From the NCBI RefSeq assembly GCF_000189635.1, contig NW_002476022.1:62001-126000 (forward strand): a stretch of DNA of 64,000 nucleotides. The letters run 5' to 3'. Made by a program: the position numbers and the translations under genes. The notes under the pieces are model-generated. The model made no database searches, was not told where the DNA came from, and saw only the letters and a list, made by a program, of their open reading frames with translations. Positions 25,938 through 39,233 of the stretch are shown here, piece after piece (position 1 is the stretch's first letter; every line of letters begins with the position of its first letter). The DNA is from Tetrahymena thermophila SB210 (Eukaryota > Ciliophora > Oligohymenophorea > Hymenostomatida > Tetrahymenidae).

Positions 25938-27653
25938 ATGATTTAGATTTCTAGAAATTTGATTAAGGGATTAGTCAATAACAGAAAAAAATAGTTTATA
26001 AGCAGTTTATAGTAGAATTAAAATATATTTGCATTCCAGTTCAAGCAACATAACGCTTCAATCTGTTACAAACCAATTTATAGCTTTTTTTGGAATAAAT
26101 CGAATAAAGAAGCTGAAAATTTAGATAAAAACAATACTAAAAACACTGCTGCTGCTGCATCTGCTAAGCAAGAAAAGAAAGAAGACGATTATTTTAACCC
26201 TCAATCATGGGACAGTTTAGGATTTTTAATGGAATAGTATAAGGAAGCTAGTAAAAATAAAAAGCCCCTTCTTCCACCTTAGGATCCGAAATATAGGGGC
26301 AAGTTAACAGTAGTTTTAGAAATGGATGAAATCCTCTTCTACACATTTGTTCCTGATGAGCACGAAGCTTACATCAACGCCCCATTAAAGTAACTAGTTA
26401 TTTATTACTCAATTAAATCGAAAATACTTCACATAGAAACTATAAGCTGACTAGCAATTCAAATAATACTTTCAAAGATAATATCATTTTATTTTAGTTG
26501 TATTTACTTTCAGCAAAGAACAAACATACAAACAAAAGAAATTTTAAAATAAAGTAATCTTTAAAAAAAATTTTAATTTCTGGAGATATATTTGTAAATA
26601 AATTTCTATCGAAATCAAAAGAAAGAAAGTCATATCTTTATATTTGACTTAATAGTTTGTTTGCTAGTGAGCATTTTTTAAATCGATTTATAAAAAGTTA
26701 AATTAATTTAATTAAATTTTATAAAATGCAATCCTTCATTCATTAATTTATTGATTTAAAAAACACAAATAAATATATAATATTTTATAAATCATTACTT
26801 AATTTGAATGTAAAGCAAGCAAGCAAACAAACAAACAAAAGTTACAATTTTTTTAATTATAAACAGAGATCATGATTACTACTTTGAATTACCTGAATAT
26901 GACACATACTTGAGTGTGTATAAAAGACCTCACTTAGAAGAATTTTTAAAATATTTAAGAGAAAACACCGAACCTATATTATTTACAAAAGGAGTCAAAT
27001 CATATGCAGAAAAAGTTCTTGTAAATCATTAACATCAATTTGGAATTACATTATAAATCCTGAAATCATATTTTAAATTTCAATCAGGGAAATTTGAAAT
27101 AATGATTATATTTTATATATACAAGCATATGCATGCCCTCAATAAGCAAATATTATAAAATATATTTATTTGCAAATACAATAATTTAAGATTAAGAATT
27201 TAACAAATATTTTGAATTATTTTAATTAATTTTATCTTAATTAAATAATTAGAAATTAATAGATCCCGAAAATACATTCGCTCATATCTTGACTAATGAA
27301 GATTGTGATAAAATTGTTTACCCTCCTGAAGATATGGATGAATATGTTAAAGATTTAGATCGTCTCAACAGAGATATGAAGAAAGTAGTATATATTGACA
27401 GTTAACCTATTAGTTTTTGGTCTGCTCCAGATAACGGTAATTCTATTTAAATTAACAGAAATTCACATTAAACTATCTTTTCAAAAAAGCCTTACCTGCC
27501 TCTTCATATTATGCTGAATTACATGATGATGACAATTAATTAAAGGAAATAATAGATGAGTTGAAATTTTTATCTACTTAGGATGATGTAAGAACAATCT
27601 TATCAGAAGAATTTAAAGTGAGAGAAACTTTGAAGCAATCAAGATTCTTGTGA
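25938..27653 (+). CDS. Tim50-like FCP1/NLI-domain protein
   Basis: Four exons: 25938-26389, 26867-27020, 27253-27436 and 27490-27653; 317 residues. The N terminus (MIQISRNLIKGLVNNRKKQ) is basic and lacks acidic residues, like a mitochondrial presequence. The FCP1-like domain starts at LTVVLEMDEIL (about residue 122), then YKRPHLEEFLKYL, ILFTKG and VVYIDSQP. Tim50 is the inner-membrane receptor of the TIM23 import machinery and is usually not a phosphatase. Here the DxDx(T/V) motif is E-M-D-E-I, without the first aspartate, which agrees with a non-catalytic role. The membrane span of yeast Tim50 is not evident. An FCP1-like protein of other function remains possible. Confidence 0.7.
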
Positions 27654-28267
27654 AAACAAAACAATGCTAAATCATTATTTATAAGAACCTCTTTACAAAT
27701 TTATCAACTGCATTGTTCTATCAAAATTTAATATCCAAAAATGTAGTGTTACATTACAGTCTGTAATCAATCATAAGGATAATTTAATTAGATAACCATT
27801 TATTTTACAAATAAAAACTTACTTACTTACTTAAAAGATATTCAGATATATAATGTAAAAATTCAATTTAATTTTAATTTTCATCTGTTGCCTTTTAAGT
27901 GTATTGATTCTGCTTTTATGTGTTTAGTATGCGTATTATTCCTCTGTTTATTTTACATTTTTTCGATCAAAACAAACCCTTTTTGTATTTTTACTTGCTC
28001 TTCTTCTTTTTAATGCTTTCCTACAAAAATCGATGAATATGTAGAATAATCAATAAATTAATTGTTTTTTATTATCAAAAAGTTCTATTTTAATTAATAT
28101 AAACAGATAAAATTACATTAAGATAAATTATCCATTGATTATTTTTGGTATTTATACCAATATAATCTGAGTTAGCTCAGAAATCTCTAATTATTATTAT
28201 AAAATACAAAGTAGAAAATTTAGATCAAAAATTAATTTCTTTATAGATAACAAATCAATAAGCAAAA
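27654..28267. other. AT-rich spacer
   Basis: 3' region of the Tim50-like gene and 5' region of the ABT1 gene. A short CTTA repeat lies near 27815-27835. No gene seen. Confidence 0.6.
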
Positions 28268-29391
28268 ATGGGTGGTTTGAACAAAGAAACTCTAAGTGAT
28301 ATTGGACTTAGTGATGGGGAAGATTTAGATGATGATATAGAAATAGATGATGAAGTTGTAGATAGTGATCAAGAAGAATAAGAAGATGCTGAAGAAAGCA
28401 ACGATGAATAAGATTAAAATGACGAAGATAATAGTTAAGACCAGTAGAATTAATCTGATGACCAAGAAGAAGAAGATGATAACGACGATAATAAAAAAGA
28501 AGAAGAAGAAGATTAAAAGGAATAAGAATTTAAAAAGTTGAAACTAGCTTTGAAAAATAAGAATTTATCAGAAAAAGAAAAATAAAAAATGATTTAAAAA
28601 GTTGAAGAATTCAATAAGAAATAACAATAGAAAGGTATTGCGTTTTTAATTTTTTTAAATGAAATTTTAAGGATAAACTACTTAAAATAGGTGTATGCTA
28701 CTTATCCAGAATCCCTCCATACATGAAAGCTACATATATTAGAAAATTGCTTGAACCTTATGGAATAGAAAGAGTTTACCTCGCTGCAGAAGGTATATAT
28801 ATTTGTTAAATTTATATGTGTTAAGTTATAGTGATACTTTTGTTTATTTGCTTTGCTCAAAATTCTAAATTTATAATTAGATGATAGAAAAAGAAAAATG
28901 AGAATCAAAAATGGAGGTAATAAAAGAAGATGTTATACAGAGGGTTGGGTTGAATTTAAAGACAAAAGAATTGCAAAAAGAGTTGCTTTATCTTTAAATT
29001 GTACTAAGATGGGTATATAATATATATTATTGATAACTTCTTTTAAATTGTTTCTTTCAATAAAGTATAAAAAACTAGGAATTTTTATGGTGAAGATTTA
29101 TGGAATATAAAATATTTACCAAAATTCAAATGGGAAAACTTAACTGAAAGATTAAACTATCAAAACAGAGTTAGAAAAGAAAAGTTATAGCAAGAACTAC
29201 AAATATCTAAGAAAGAATAAGATTTTTATAGATAGCAACTTGATTAAAGTAAAAAAGTATAAGCTGTAGAAAAGAGAAAATTAGATAAAAATTAAACCAA
29301 AGTTTAAAATATTGCTAGAAGAACATTTATACAAAGGGCTCCTACTAAAAAAGTTCATAATGCCCAAAGTGAATAATCAGATGAAGAATGA
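28268..29391 (+). CDS. ABT1: ABT1/Esf2 pre-rRNA processing factor
   Basis: Four exons: 28268-28634, 28691-28792, 28881-29012 and 29066-29391; 308 residues. In yeast, Esf2 is an SSU-processome component that helps the helicase Dbp8 at the early cleavages of 18S rRNA. The first about 100 residues are very acidic (D/E/Q). The RRM-like domain follows with [31 protein letters not shown] and [18 protein letters not shown]. After it come [18 protein letters not shown], the most diagnostic run of the ABT1/Esf2 family, and a basic Q/K-rich helical tail. Size and domain order match the family. Likely nucleolar. Confidence 0.9.
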
Positions 29392-30130
29392 ATATAAAAA
29401 CAATATTATGCTATTAAAATTTCAATATTAAAAAATTTATCTATTAAAATTTAGTAATTTATTGTGTTTATATAAAATCTAATCAAAATGTTTTAAATTA
29501 AATTAAAATATTATTATGTCTTTTAATCTTTAAATTTAATGAAAAATAAATTAATTATTTTAATTCAATACCAATCAATATTTTTTAGTTCAAAAATTTT
29601 AATTTAATTAAAATGATTTAAAATTTCTATGAGATGTTTATTATTTTTAATTTAACTATTTAAAAATAATAAATTTTCTTTATTAGAGCTAAATTCTAAA
29701 AGCAAATAATTTAGATAAACTTAAACAAACATATTTAAATTTTACTATTTTTTTATTTTGTATTCTTAATAATTGATTGTAGATTTATTTAAAAAAATTC
29801 TTTTACATTATAGGTCTTAAAAAATTTATAGAATAATCTTAAATATTTATAATTTTTAATAACTTTTATTGGTATTTAATACATAATTATTATAGCAAAA
29901 TATGTTTGTCTTGAGATTCATCATTATTTTTTAATAAATTAGGAATATGATTTAATATTATTAATGTCATTTGTTTATTTAATATATTTATTTATATATA
30001 GATCGTTTAATTAATTATTTAAAAAAATAGTTTTAAAAAATAAGTAAACAGGCAATAAAAATCGGACATTTAATTGTTTATTTTAAATAAAAATATTTAA
30101 TTTTAAATTATAAATTTTTTGTTAAAGTTT
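29392..30130. other. convergent AT-rich spacer
   Basis: Lies between the ABT1 and LeuRS 3' ends. Only low-complexity AT DNA is visible. Confidence 0.6.
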
Positions 30131-33100
30131 TCAAGCAAAAACGACTTGAGCCTTGCCTGGAACACAAGATTGAAGAGCTTGTGCGTAAGTCTTGTCCTTA
30201 AGACTTTCAGCTTGATCTACAGAAATGAACTATTTTAATTAAAAGTAATAATTTAATTTATGCTACTCATTATTGATTTAATTACATTAACATCTTCGAT
30301 TTTGAGTTCCTTTTGGATCAAGTGCTTATTGTCTTATAAGAGTTAAATTTCGTTGAAAGGAAGAGTAGATTCAAGAACTTCTTTTCCTGCTTATTCGAAT
30401 TCCTTGGTAACAAAAGATGCAAATTGCAATGATTTACTTAAGAGATTCTTATCAGTAATCTTCTCCTTAAGGATGACCTTCCAAGCATCCTTGATCTTGT
30501 TTCCTTCGAGTTGTTCATTCAAGATATTTAAGACCTTTTAATGAATAAATATAAAATATTTAACTCTACTTTTTGAAAATATTTTTAAAAATATGTTACA
30601 TATTGTTACCAATCAGGATACTTAGGAGCATAAATAACAGTAACCTTTGTGAAAGTGACATCCTTGGCACCCTTCTTAGTTTGAGTAGATTTCTTATAAG
30701 TAACACGGAGATTTCTCAAGAAAGATTATAAGCAATTGTAGGCACGGATAGTGATGGCATCAATACTGGCAGCGTTAACTTCAGGTAAAGTTGCTTGGGA
30801 AAGAGTAGCAGGATATTATGCACTGTTGTTAACAAGAGGAAGGAAGTAAATAACCCAAGCCATTTCACAGAAGTGAGGAATGATGGGATACATAATCAAA
30901 AGTTGATATTAAATCCAGGTAAGGATAAGGTCCTTACGAGGTCCAAAAGTACCACAATTGATAAGATATTCTTCTTTGATTGTACCGAATTCGTGGAAGC
31001 CGAATTTAGCAACATCTCTGAAACGCATATCTTCATAAGATTTTATACAGTTGACATAGAGATTCTTAATTTAATTTTCGAAGACCTTATCGAAGAAAGT
31101 AATATTTTCATTGGGGCTTTCAGTTCTACTATTTTGATGGTTAGCAATGTATTCCTTTAACCACATTTCCAAAGTAGAAATTTTAAGAATTGAGTTATCA
31201 GCAACTTGCTTTTCGAAGTTAGCATCATCTTGGGTGTCACCGGCTTCAGATAAAGCAAAACGGCAAGCATCAGCACCGTACATTGAGACGATATCCTTCA
31301 ATGTAAAGAAGTTACCCTTTTACTTGGACATTTTTTCACCATCAACAAGCATATATCTATTATTATGATTAAGCAAATGTTCATCAATTAATTTATGAAA
31401 ATAGAGGAAATAAAAAAATTAAAGCAAAATAATTATTTACCCATTAACAAAGAATGAACGAGGCCACATGTTAGGTTCATCTTTCCAAATGGCAGCATGG
31501 TTGAAAATACACATGGTCAAGTGGTTCTTAACCAAATCCTTAGCAGATCCTCTCAAATCAAGAGGATACCAATATCTAAAGGATTCTCTAAGTTGTTTAA
31601 TCTTTTCTTCTTCAACTTTAATCTTATCAGAATAAGGAGCATTCAAGAATACGTAGTCCCAGAATTCTCTGTTCATCTAATCAGGGTTAATTCCTAGAGG
31701 ACCTGCTTGAGAACCAACAACGTTTCCTTTTGAATAAAAATAATGAATTTAGTTTTAAAAATAATAAATTTAATGAAAAAAATGAAAAAAATAAATAAAT
31801 AAATACCTTGTAACAAGTGAACAACAGTGTAATAAGCCATGTAGATGGTGGAATCAGAAAGAGATTCAACGAGATAGTTCTTATCAAAAGGAAGGTAACT
31901 ACCAAGACCAAAAGAACGAGAACAACCCCATTGTTACAACCATTCAACAGTAGCAATGAAGCTCTTGTGAACGATATCGTTGTAACAATTGAATACATTT
32001 TTAACATGATCTCTAACTGGTTTCTTCCATTCTTCTTCATCGTAAGCAAGATACCATTAGTCCATGAGGGCAACAATACATTCATCACCAGATCTGGAAA
32101 TGACCTTTCCTTCAGGTTCCCAGTACTTAGCGGCTTCACCAGAGGCTAACATATCATTCTTTACCAAATTCTTAGCGTCTTAAACCTTAACACCTGCGTA
32201 CTTACCAACTTTCATAACACCATCATAGAAACCCTTCAAGTAACACTCATCCTTAGCATTTTTAAGATTTTCTTTATCATTTTGAGAGGCTACTTTATGC
32301 TTTTCACAAGCAACAATAGCAGCAAGATCTCCCAATTCAGGAATGTTAATGATAGGAACAGGTTCAAATGGCAATACGTGTTCTTCTTTGATTCCATACT
32401 TTTCTCTAAGAGGAGCCTTGTTCTTCAAATCTCTAAGAGCAGCATAGTCATCAGGAGAGTCAGAAGGAACTGAAGTAACAACACCAGTACCCTTTTCCAT
32501 AGAAATAGTAAGCATAGGGAGAGCATAAACCTTTTCGTAGGTGGAAAGAGGAGCCTTCAAAGGAATGCCCAACAAATCAGTACCCTTAATATCCATAATT
32601 TTAACATATTTACCATATTCTTTAGTCAAATCTTAGTAAGCCATATTCTTAGCAGCTCTTTCAGCAACAATAAAGACCTATTAAATACATTTCATTATTT
32701 AAATCACTTAAAAATAAGGATAAATTATCATAAATATGATTATAAATTTTGGCTAAATAATTAACCAAAGATTGATAGATAAGTAAAAAAACAATATTAA
32801 TAAAATATATACTTCATCATTAGTGACTTCAAAAGCACCATAAACACCATCAGGAAGAATGTAACAGTTAGTTTAACCATACATAGTTTCAGGTCTCAAA
32901 GTAGCAGCAGCCAAGTAAACGTTTCTGCCTTCAAGAGCCTTCAAAGCTCCGTGGAATTCGAGAACCTATTATGAAAAAAAAAAATATTTTATTGAGTTTT
33001 GCTAAAGGGGTATTCTATAAGTGGACGAATTATGTTGTGGTAATTAATTGATAAAATGTATTGAATAGGTTTTAATGTTTATATTGATATAATAAGATAT

Positions 33101-34139
33101 CTTTTTAAAAAAAGAGATTTATTTTAGATTAAAAAATTTTAGATAAGATTCTATTTTTTTACCTTCAACTTAATAAGAGTGTATTCTTATGGACCAATAC
33201 CTTCAGATTCTTAAGCTCTGTCGTGATCAGCACAAATTTGATTATCTGCGACGGAGAAAATGGAAGGTCTCTTACCATAACGAATATAGTTTCTTTCTTT
33301 CAAAAGAGTGAACTACCATTGAATGAATGAGTCATAGTAAGGATTAACATCAGTAGTAATAAAGGATCTTCTGTGATCAACAGCAACACCAAAAGACTTC
33401 AAATCTTAAGTGGCAAAAGGATGGAAATAACCACACCAGAATTTACCTTCTTAGAATTTAGGAATGTCCTGTTTTAAAAATTGAATTAGTTAATAATTAA
33501 TTAAATTTCATTTTAATGTATTTAGTGAAATTCAGCCTAATCAGTCAATAATAATGTATCTGCTTGTTAGTGCTTTTCTTCTGATTTATTGAAATATTTT
33601 AGCGAAGGATTTATTTATTTTGCTTTTTTCATGGGAAGATAGCTATTCAACAATGCTTAGTTAAGATCTATCTTTGAAAGCATAAATTTGCTAGTTTTTT
33701 GCTTATTTTTATATTAGGAAAATTAAAAAATTACTTCATCAGGGATACCCATCTTCTTGAGGATATTCCATTGTCTTTGCTCCTTCTTTTCTTCGGGGAA
33801 AACTGGAGGAAGACCATATTCTTCTATTTCTCTTCTAAGCTTGGTGGCAGCAGCAGAAATAGGCTAACCGGTGCAATGGAAACCGAAGGGGAAAACGACA
33901 TTAAATCCATTAAGACGCTTATAACGAGCAATGAAATCAACTTTAGTCATGGTATAGCTGTGTCCCAAATGCAATCTACCATTCAAATAAGGATAAGGGA
34001 AAGTAACCAAGTACTTCTTTTATCCAGGATTAGGGTTAGATTCATAAGTCTTTTCATCTTCCCATTTCTTTTAGGCTTACTTTTCAAGTTCGACTAAACG
34101 ATCTCTTCTTGCGAAGTTTTATTTAGGTTTATCTTCCAT
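30131..34139 (-). CDS. LARS1: cytosolic leucyl-tRNA synthetase
   Basis: Eight exons, in coding order: 34139-33735, 33468-33163, 32965-32813, 32677-31807, 31726-31441, 31356-30600, 30534-30286 and 30229-30131; 1041 residues. It charges tRNA-Leu with leucine in the cytosol. Signatures: HLGH (HIGH box) in [21 protein letters not shown], the CP1 editing domain with LRPETMYG and [30 protein letters not shown] and a KMSKS box. The editing-domain run is almost identical to the animal/fungal cytosolic enzyme and rules out a bacterial-type or mitochondrial LeuRS. The KMSKS box reads KMSKQ, the last position being a TAA glutamine codon (about 31330). The length is slightly below the usual cytosolic range. 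Codon use is the richest in G/C third positions of the window, as expected for a highly expressed gene. Confidence 0.95.
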
Positions 34140-35863
34140 TTATTAATTTAGTGTACTAAAACTTTATCTAATTTTTTGCAAAAATATCTTAAATTATGAA
34201 CTGTTTAATTTTTATAGTTTGAAATATAATTTTCCAAATATACACATAATTTTTAAATAAATTAAAAATATAATTAGTTAATTGTACGAACGATTATTTA
34301 TACCTAAGGCTTAGCTATTTGCAATTGCGCGAGATAATTATATTTTTTTTAAGGTCTCTATTTATTAATAATTTTTATGTCTAATATCTATCTAATTTTA
34401 TTCAAAAAAAGGTTAACATCTATCTATTTAATTATCTTCTCTCAAGGAATCTATACTAAAAACGCTATTGTGCCTACTTAAAAATTGCCTAATTCTATTA
34501 AAAAAGTAATCATTTTTTCATTAAATGTTGAACACTATTAATTAAATATGCTTTTACGCACTATTTAATTTATATTCAATTCAAATAAAATAACTACATT
34601 TCGTTCTTAAAAGCAGAGCATTCATAAATCTGCTAAGTTATCTTTTAAGCGCATAACTTTATCATTTTACTTCTACAAAAATACTTTATAGTTTCTTTTT
34701 TTTATAATTAAATTATCGAGAATTTTCTTGTTGCAGAATCTTATCTTTTTTTTTCTTGCTTAGTAAAACAAAGTAATTTATAAAAGTGATCCAATCACAT
34801 ATTACTCATTGCTTAACCAATTATTTAAATATTTTATTTCCAAAGACAGCCATATGTAAACAGCTTTAAATGTATCATAAATTTAAAATTTAATAATACT
34901 TATCGTCAGATTATAAAATGTTGGCTAAAATCTTTATTTATATCAGTAAGACATTCTATTTGAAATATTTCTTTAATTAAATTTGGTAATTTCTGATTTA
35001 ATAATAGCTAATTCTTCTCATAGTATTAATTGGTTAAATAAAAACTAATCCAACTTAGAACATTTTCAAATAAATTTTACCAAAAACTAATCTAAGTTTG
35101 ATTTAGATCAAAAAAAAATATAACCTTTTTCTGAATATTTTGTGTTTGAATAATTGTTATCTCAAAAATTAATCTGATAAAATAACTTATTGGTAAAAGC
35201 TAAACTTAATAATCTTAAAAATTTTTGTAATTTTATAAAAACACTTATTGTTTGTTTGTTATTCTGATAATTTCCTATTAATTAATCTAAGTAAACTATA
35301 CTTTATATTAAATAATCTATATCAATATAAACATTAAGAATAATTCTAATTTAAACAATTGTTATCTTAAATTAATGACCATATGAAATTCTTTTTTAAT
35401 TTCAATTTAGTATGCACTTTAACTAGAATATATAAATTTTTACCCTGTTTAATTCTCACTTTATTTCCTAAAAGTTTATTAATGAATTACCATTATTTTC
35501 ATACAGCAAATTAAAGAGTAAATATAAATCAGTATTAACTAATAAGAGTTTATATAAAATATTGACTAATTGAGTGTAATTTTTTTTTTGAAAAAAAAAT
35601 TTTGTTTTGTATTAAATAAATACAAATCTTTTAGTTTTTAAAAACTTAAATTTATTTAATTCAATAATAGGTAAGTTTGGTGATTGAACTAAACATTTTA
35701 ATAGTTTTAATTTTGTACAATTTATATATAATAAACACACACTAAGTAAGTGAAAATTTAATATTTTAAAATAGAACATTAAGAACTATTTTATAATGGT
35801 GAAAAACTAAATTAAGAAGATCAAACAAACTATTATCTACTTATTTAAAAATGAATGTATGTA
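34140..35863. other. 1.7-kb AT-rich spacer
   Basis: 5' region of LeuRS and 3' region of the methyltransferase gene. No gene, tRNA or long repeat was recognised. Confidence 0.6.
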
Positions 35864-37306
35864 TCATTTTTTAACAGCAGTAAAGAAAACACAGTTATAT
35901 TCTATTTTCATCATGGTTTCGTTAGGATCAGTAGCATAATGAGTTTTTATTTAAGGATGAATTGTTAATTCAAATCCAACCTCCTTAATTACATGCTAAA
36001 CCTCATCCCATGAAAGTTCTATGCTTGGCTCAGTAAAGCTTTCTGCATAGTGATAAAGTAAAGGTCCTAAATTAATCCAAACACCACCGGGTTTTAAACA
36101 TTTATGAATAGTTTTTATATATTCTACTATGTCATTTGCTGTATCTATAAAGAAGATTGTACAAACTCCATGCCATTCCTCTGGTTGCTTTTTATAAATT
36201 TCTACAAATTCGCCTGCTGCCATTGAGAAATCATCGTTCATTTCAGGGTTAAGACAGTCTGAAGGGTTGACATCTGGAATTTTATACTCTCTGAAAGGGT
36301 CATTTTCTTAAAATGTATTGCAAAAAGAATGAATAAAGGGAGAAATAGTGTATTCTTTTGCATGATTCATCATATTTAGTATAAAGTTGCTTGCAAACAG
36401 CATATGATAAGAAAATTCATTTCCTTATGCGCCGTATCCTAGGCATGCGAAATCAAAAACTACTCTTCCCAAACCACAACCAGGGAAAAGAGCTCTAACA
36501 CGTTTACCGTCTGCACCTATATGGTTAGGATAGTGCTTTTTAAATTCTTCTAAAACAGGCTTATAGCATAAATCACGTTCTATTTTACCCTCTTCACTCC
36601 AATCACGAATCATTTATTTAAGAGTGCTTCTCAGTTTGGAGATATCTCTAAATTAAACATATTCTTAAGGGATATACTCTACTTTTGTTACAGGATCCTT
36701 AACAAATGCAACATCATGATAACTTTCTACTATTCTATCTAAAAATTGAGCATTCAATTCAATTGCTTACTTAAGTTTTTCCAATCTTTAATTAAAATCA
36801 TATTTGAGATATGATTTATTAGCTCCAATATTATGGTAACCTCTCTCCATACGAGCTACTTCTTTCAAAGAATCTGTACGATAGTTAAAATAAGAGCATA
36901 CAACTTATCTAAAGTGCTTAAATTCCTCTTCATCTTGCAAGAATTGGTTGTGCTCAGGGCGATAAGCGTCTGTAGGTTCTTAAAATTCTGGGAAATTCAT
37001 ACTATTATTTTATTATGGCATATGAAGCTATTCATGGCTTATTTATGGACTTGGTAGAGATCCATGACTGCATTATGCTCCGTGCTAGTGCTTATCCTAA
37101 TTTTCTTACTCCATCTTTTTTTATTGTGCTTTTTCCTATAATTTTTTTTGCAATAATTCTAATAAAGCTAATTTTTCTTCTTCTGTCTTTGCTTGTGAAA
37201 AAAACTAAGAGGCTGCTGGATTCAAAGAAGACTAAGAATTTGATACTTGATTTTATTATCCTTTGTTATTTAATTTGTTATTCTTGTTTTTACCTCCTTT
37301 TTTCAT
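35864..37306 (-). CDS. CARNMT1: carnosine N-methyltransferase homologue (N2227 family)
   Basis: Single exon, 480 residues. The known animal enzyme moves a methyl group from S-adenosylmethionine to the imidazole of carnosine, giving anserine. The conserved part begins near MNFPEFQEP (residue 103) and contains the SAM-binding [15 protein letters not shown], then [45 protein letters not shown] and [14 protein letters not shown]. The order and spacing match the family over its full length. A start at 37000 would fit the family length, but the frame stays open and coding-like up to 37306, adding a K/Q-rich N-terminal stretch, so I chose the longer form. Whether a ciliate uses carnosine or another substrate is unknown. 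Confidence 0.9.
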
Positions 37307-37997
37307 TTATAACCAATCTGTATTTTTGATAAAATTTGCCTTACTAAATATTTTAAAAAGATATTCTAATCCTAAGTAATAAACTTTTTCTATTTTTAAA
37401 ATCAATTAATTTTAATTAATTGCATCTCTGTGAATTTTGTATCAATTTTAAAATTCTTCTTTATTTCCTATTCAATAAAAAATCCAATATTTATTAGTAG
37501 AAGTAAAATTCAATATTTATCTCAACTAAATAAAAAAATTATTTTATTTTTTTCATTATGAATTCAACATCTTTCTCTAAACTGGATAGAATCTGGTTCA
37601 TTCTTTTTTTTGTATTTCTTAATATACAAATAAAAGTTCACAAATATTTTTGATATATCCTTTTTAAATTTTGGAAATATATTTTTTTAAACAAACTTTA
37701 AAAGTTATTAAAATACTTGTTGTGTGTAGAAAAATTACAAAAATAGAGAAAAAGTATTTACAATATTCCAATAATAAATAAAAGTAAATAAAATTTTTAA
37801 GAAAAAAATTTTAGAAATTATTTTTTTAATTTTGGCTGTCATTAGAATTATTTTTATTTTTTTCATAATTCATTTAAAATATTTTAACAAAAAAAAAAAC
37901 TTAAGAATTAAAATTTCTTTTGATTTAATAAATAATTTAATATTATTTATATTTATTTTAAAAGCATCAAATTACTAGATTAACAGTACTTAAAACT
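37307..37997. promoter_or_regulatory. shared 5' region, methyltransferase (-) and MORN gene (+)
   Basis: Divergent 691-bp AT-rich spacer that must carry both promoters. No specific site was recognised. Confidence 0.35.
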
Positions 37998-39233
37998 ATG
38001 GAAAGCGATAACTGTGCTTATCACCCAGCAAAATAAATAGAATTAATATGTTTAGAAGAGAGTTGCCCTGAAAAAGGATGTATGTTTTGTGCATTTTGTT
38101 TCTTAGTTGATGGAGTTCATCACAATCATAAATTTGTAGAAAGTGAAAAAATTCAATAATTTGTAGAAGAAAATGGGGAAAGATTTTTACAGAAAGTAAT
38201 TCAAAAAGCTGACTAAATGTGTTATGAGCTGACTACAGAAATATGGAACTTTAAAAATTTTTTTGTGGACTATGCTAAAAAGTGTATTTAAGAGCTAACA
38301 GACCTTTTATAAAGCTCTGACTAAGAGCATCTAATAAATAATATCAGCCTAATATAAGATATTTAAACAATTGTAGAAGAAAATGAAAACCATCGCATAT
38401 TTTAAATGATAAAATCATCTTAATAGCGAATAACGTTGCACTTAAAAAATTGCATAATACCTTTAGATTATAGTTATGAGAAGGTTTATTAATTTGAAAA
38501 AAATAAGATAAAAGACTTGATAGATAAATATACTTAATTTTAATTGACTGATTCTGTAAAGACTACATTATAGTAAATAGGTAAATAATAAATTATTTAA
38601 TATAAAATGAAAATTAAATATAAAGATTGATATATATAAATGTATTTAGAACCTTTTTTATATGACCAGCCTCATTTGGAGAACTTTAAGTATCCTTAAT
38701 TAGTTGAAGAGTAATATAAAAAAACTAAGGACATATCTTTCAAGTAATATGATTTAGAAACAAAACGCTCTAATGGAAGAGGTATGATTATTAGAGAAGA
38801 TGGGAGTTATTTTGAGGGGTATATTTTTATTTTCTTTGGAGTGTTAAAAAATTTATCATTTTTGTTGTAAATAAATAGATATTTTTTAGATGGTAAAATA
38901 GAGGGAAAAGGTAGAAATATATGGCCAGAAGGAGATTGGTATGAAGGTGGATTTAAAAAAGGTAAAAAACATGGATTTGGGACACAGAGGTTGAGTGATA
39001 AACTTTATTTTGGAGAATATGTAGAAGATTATAGAGAGGGTTATGGGACAATTATATTTGATAATGGAGATACTTATAGAGGATGTATGTATTAAGATAA
39101 TATGTGTGGCTATGGAGAACTTATTACTGCAAATGGAAAGATGGTTAGAGGGTATTTTGTTGACAACGAATTTAAAGGATAGACTTATAATGATGTAATT
39201 AAATAAGATTTTTAAAATCTAAAAATCTAATGA
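37998..39233 (+). CDS. zinc-finger (B-box-like) and MORN-repeat protein
   Basis: Three exons: 37998-38580, 38650-38818 and 38879-39233; 368 residues. The N terminus has a Cys/His cluster (CAYH, then CLEESC, CMFCAFC, then HHNH) laid out like a B-box zinc finger, residues about 6-47. A predicted coiled coil follows (about 55-190). The C-terminal third has about five MORN repeats: GRGMIIREDGSYFEGYF, GKGRNIWPEGDWYEGGF, GFGTQRLSDKLYFGEY, GYGTIIFDNGDTYRG and GYGELITANGKMVRG. MORN repeats commonly bind membranes or build cytoskeletal scaffolds, and such proteins are abundant in ciliates. Function and location are not known. The gene stops cleanly at TGA after a short Q-rich tail. Confidence 0.8.

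Noticed and set aside
30353-34097. Several plus-strand frames of 60-130 residues
   Set aside because: All are shadows of leucyl-tRNA synthetase exons on the other strand.
36833-37329. Two plus-strand frames
   Set aside because: They lie opposite the N-terminal part of the CARNMT1-like gene, whose minus-strand reading matches the family.
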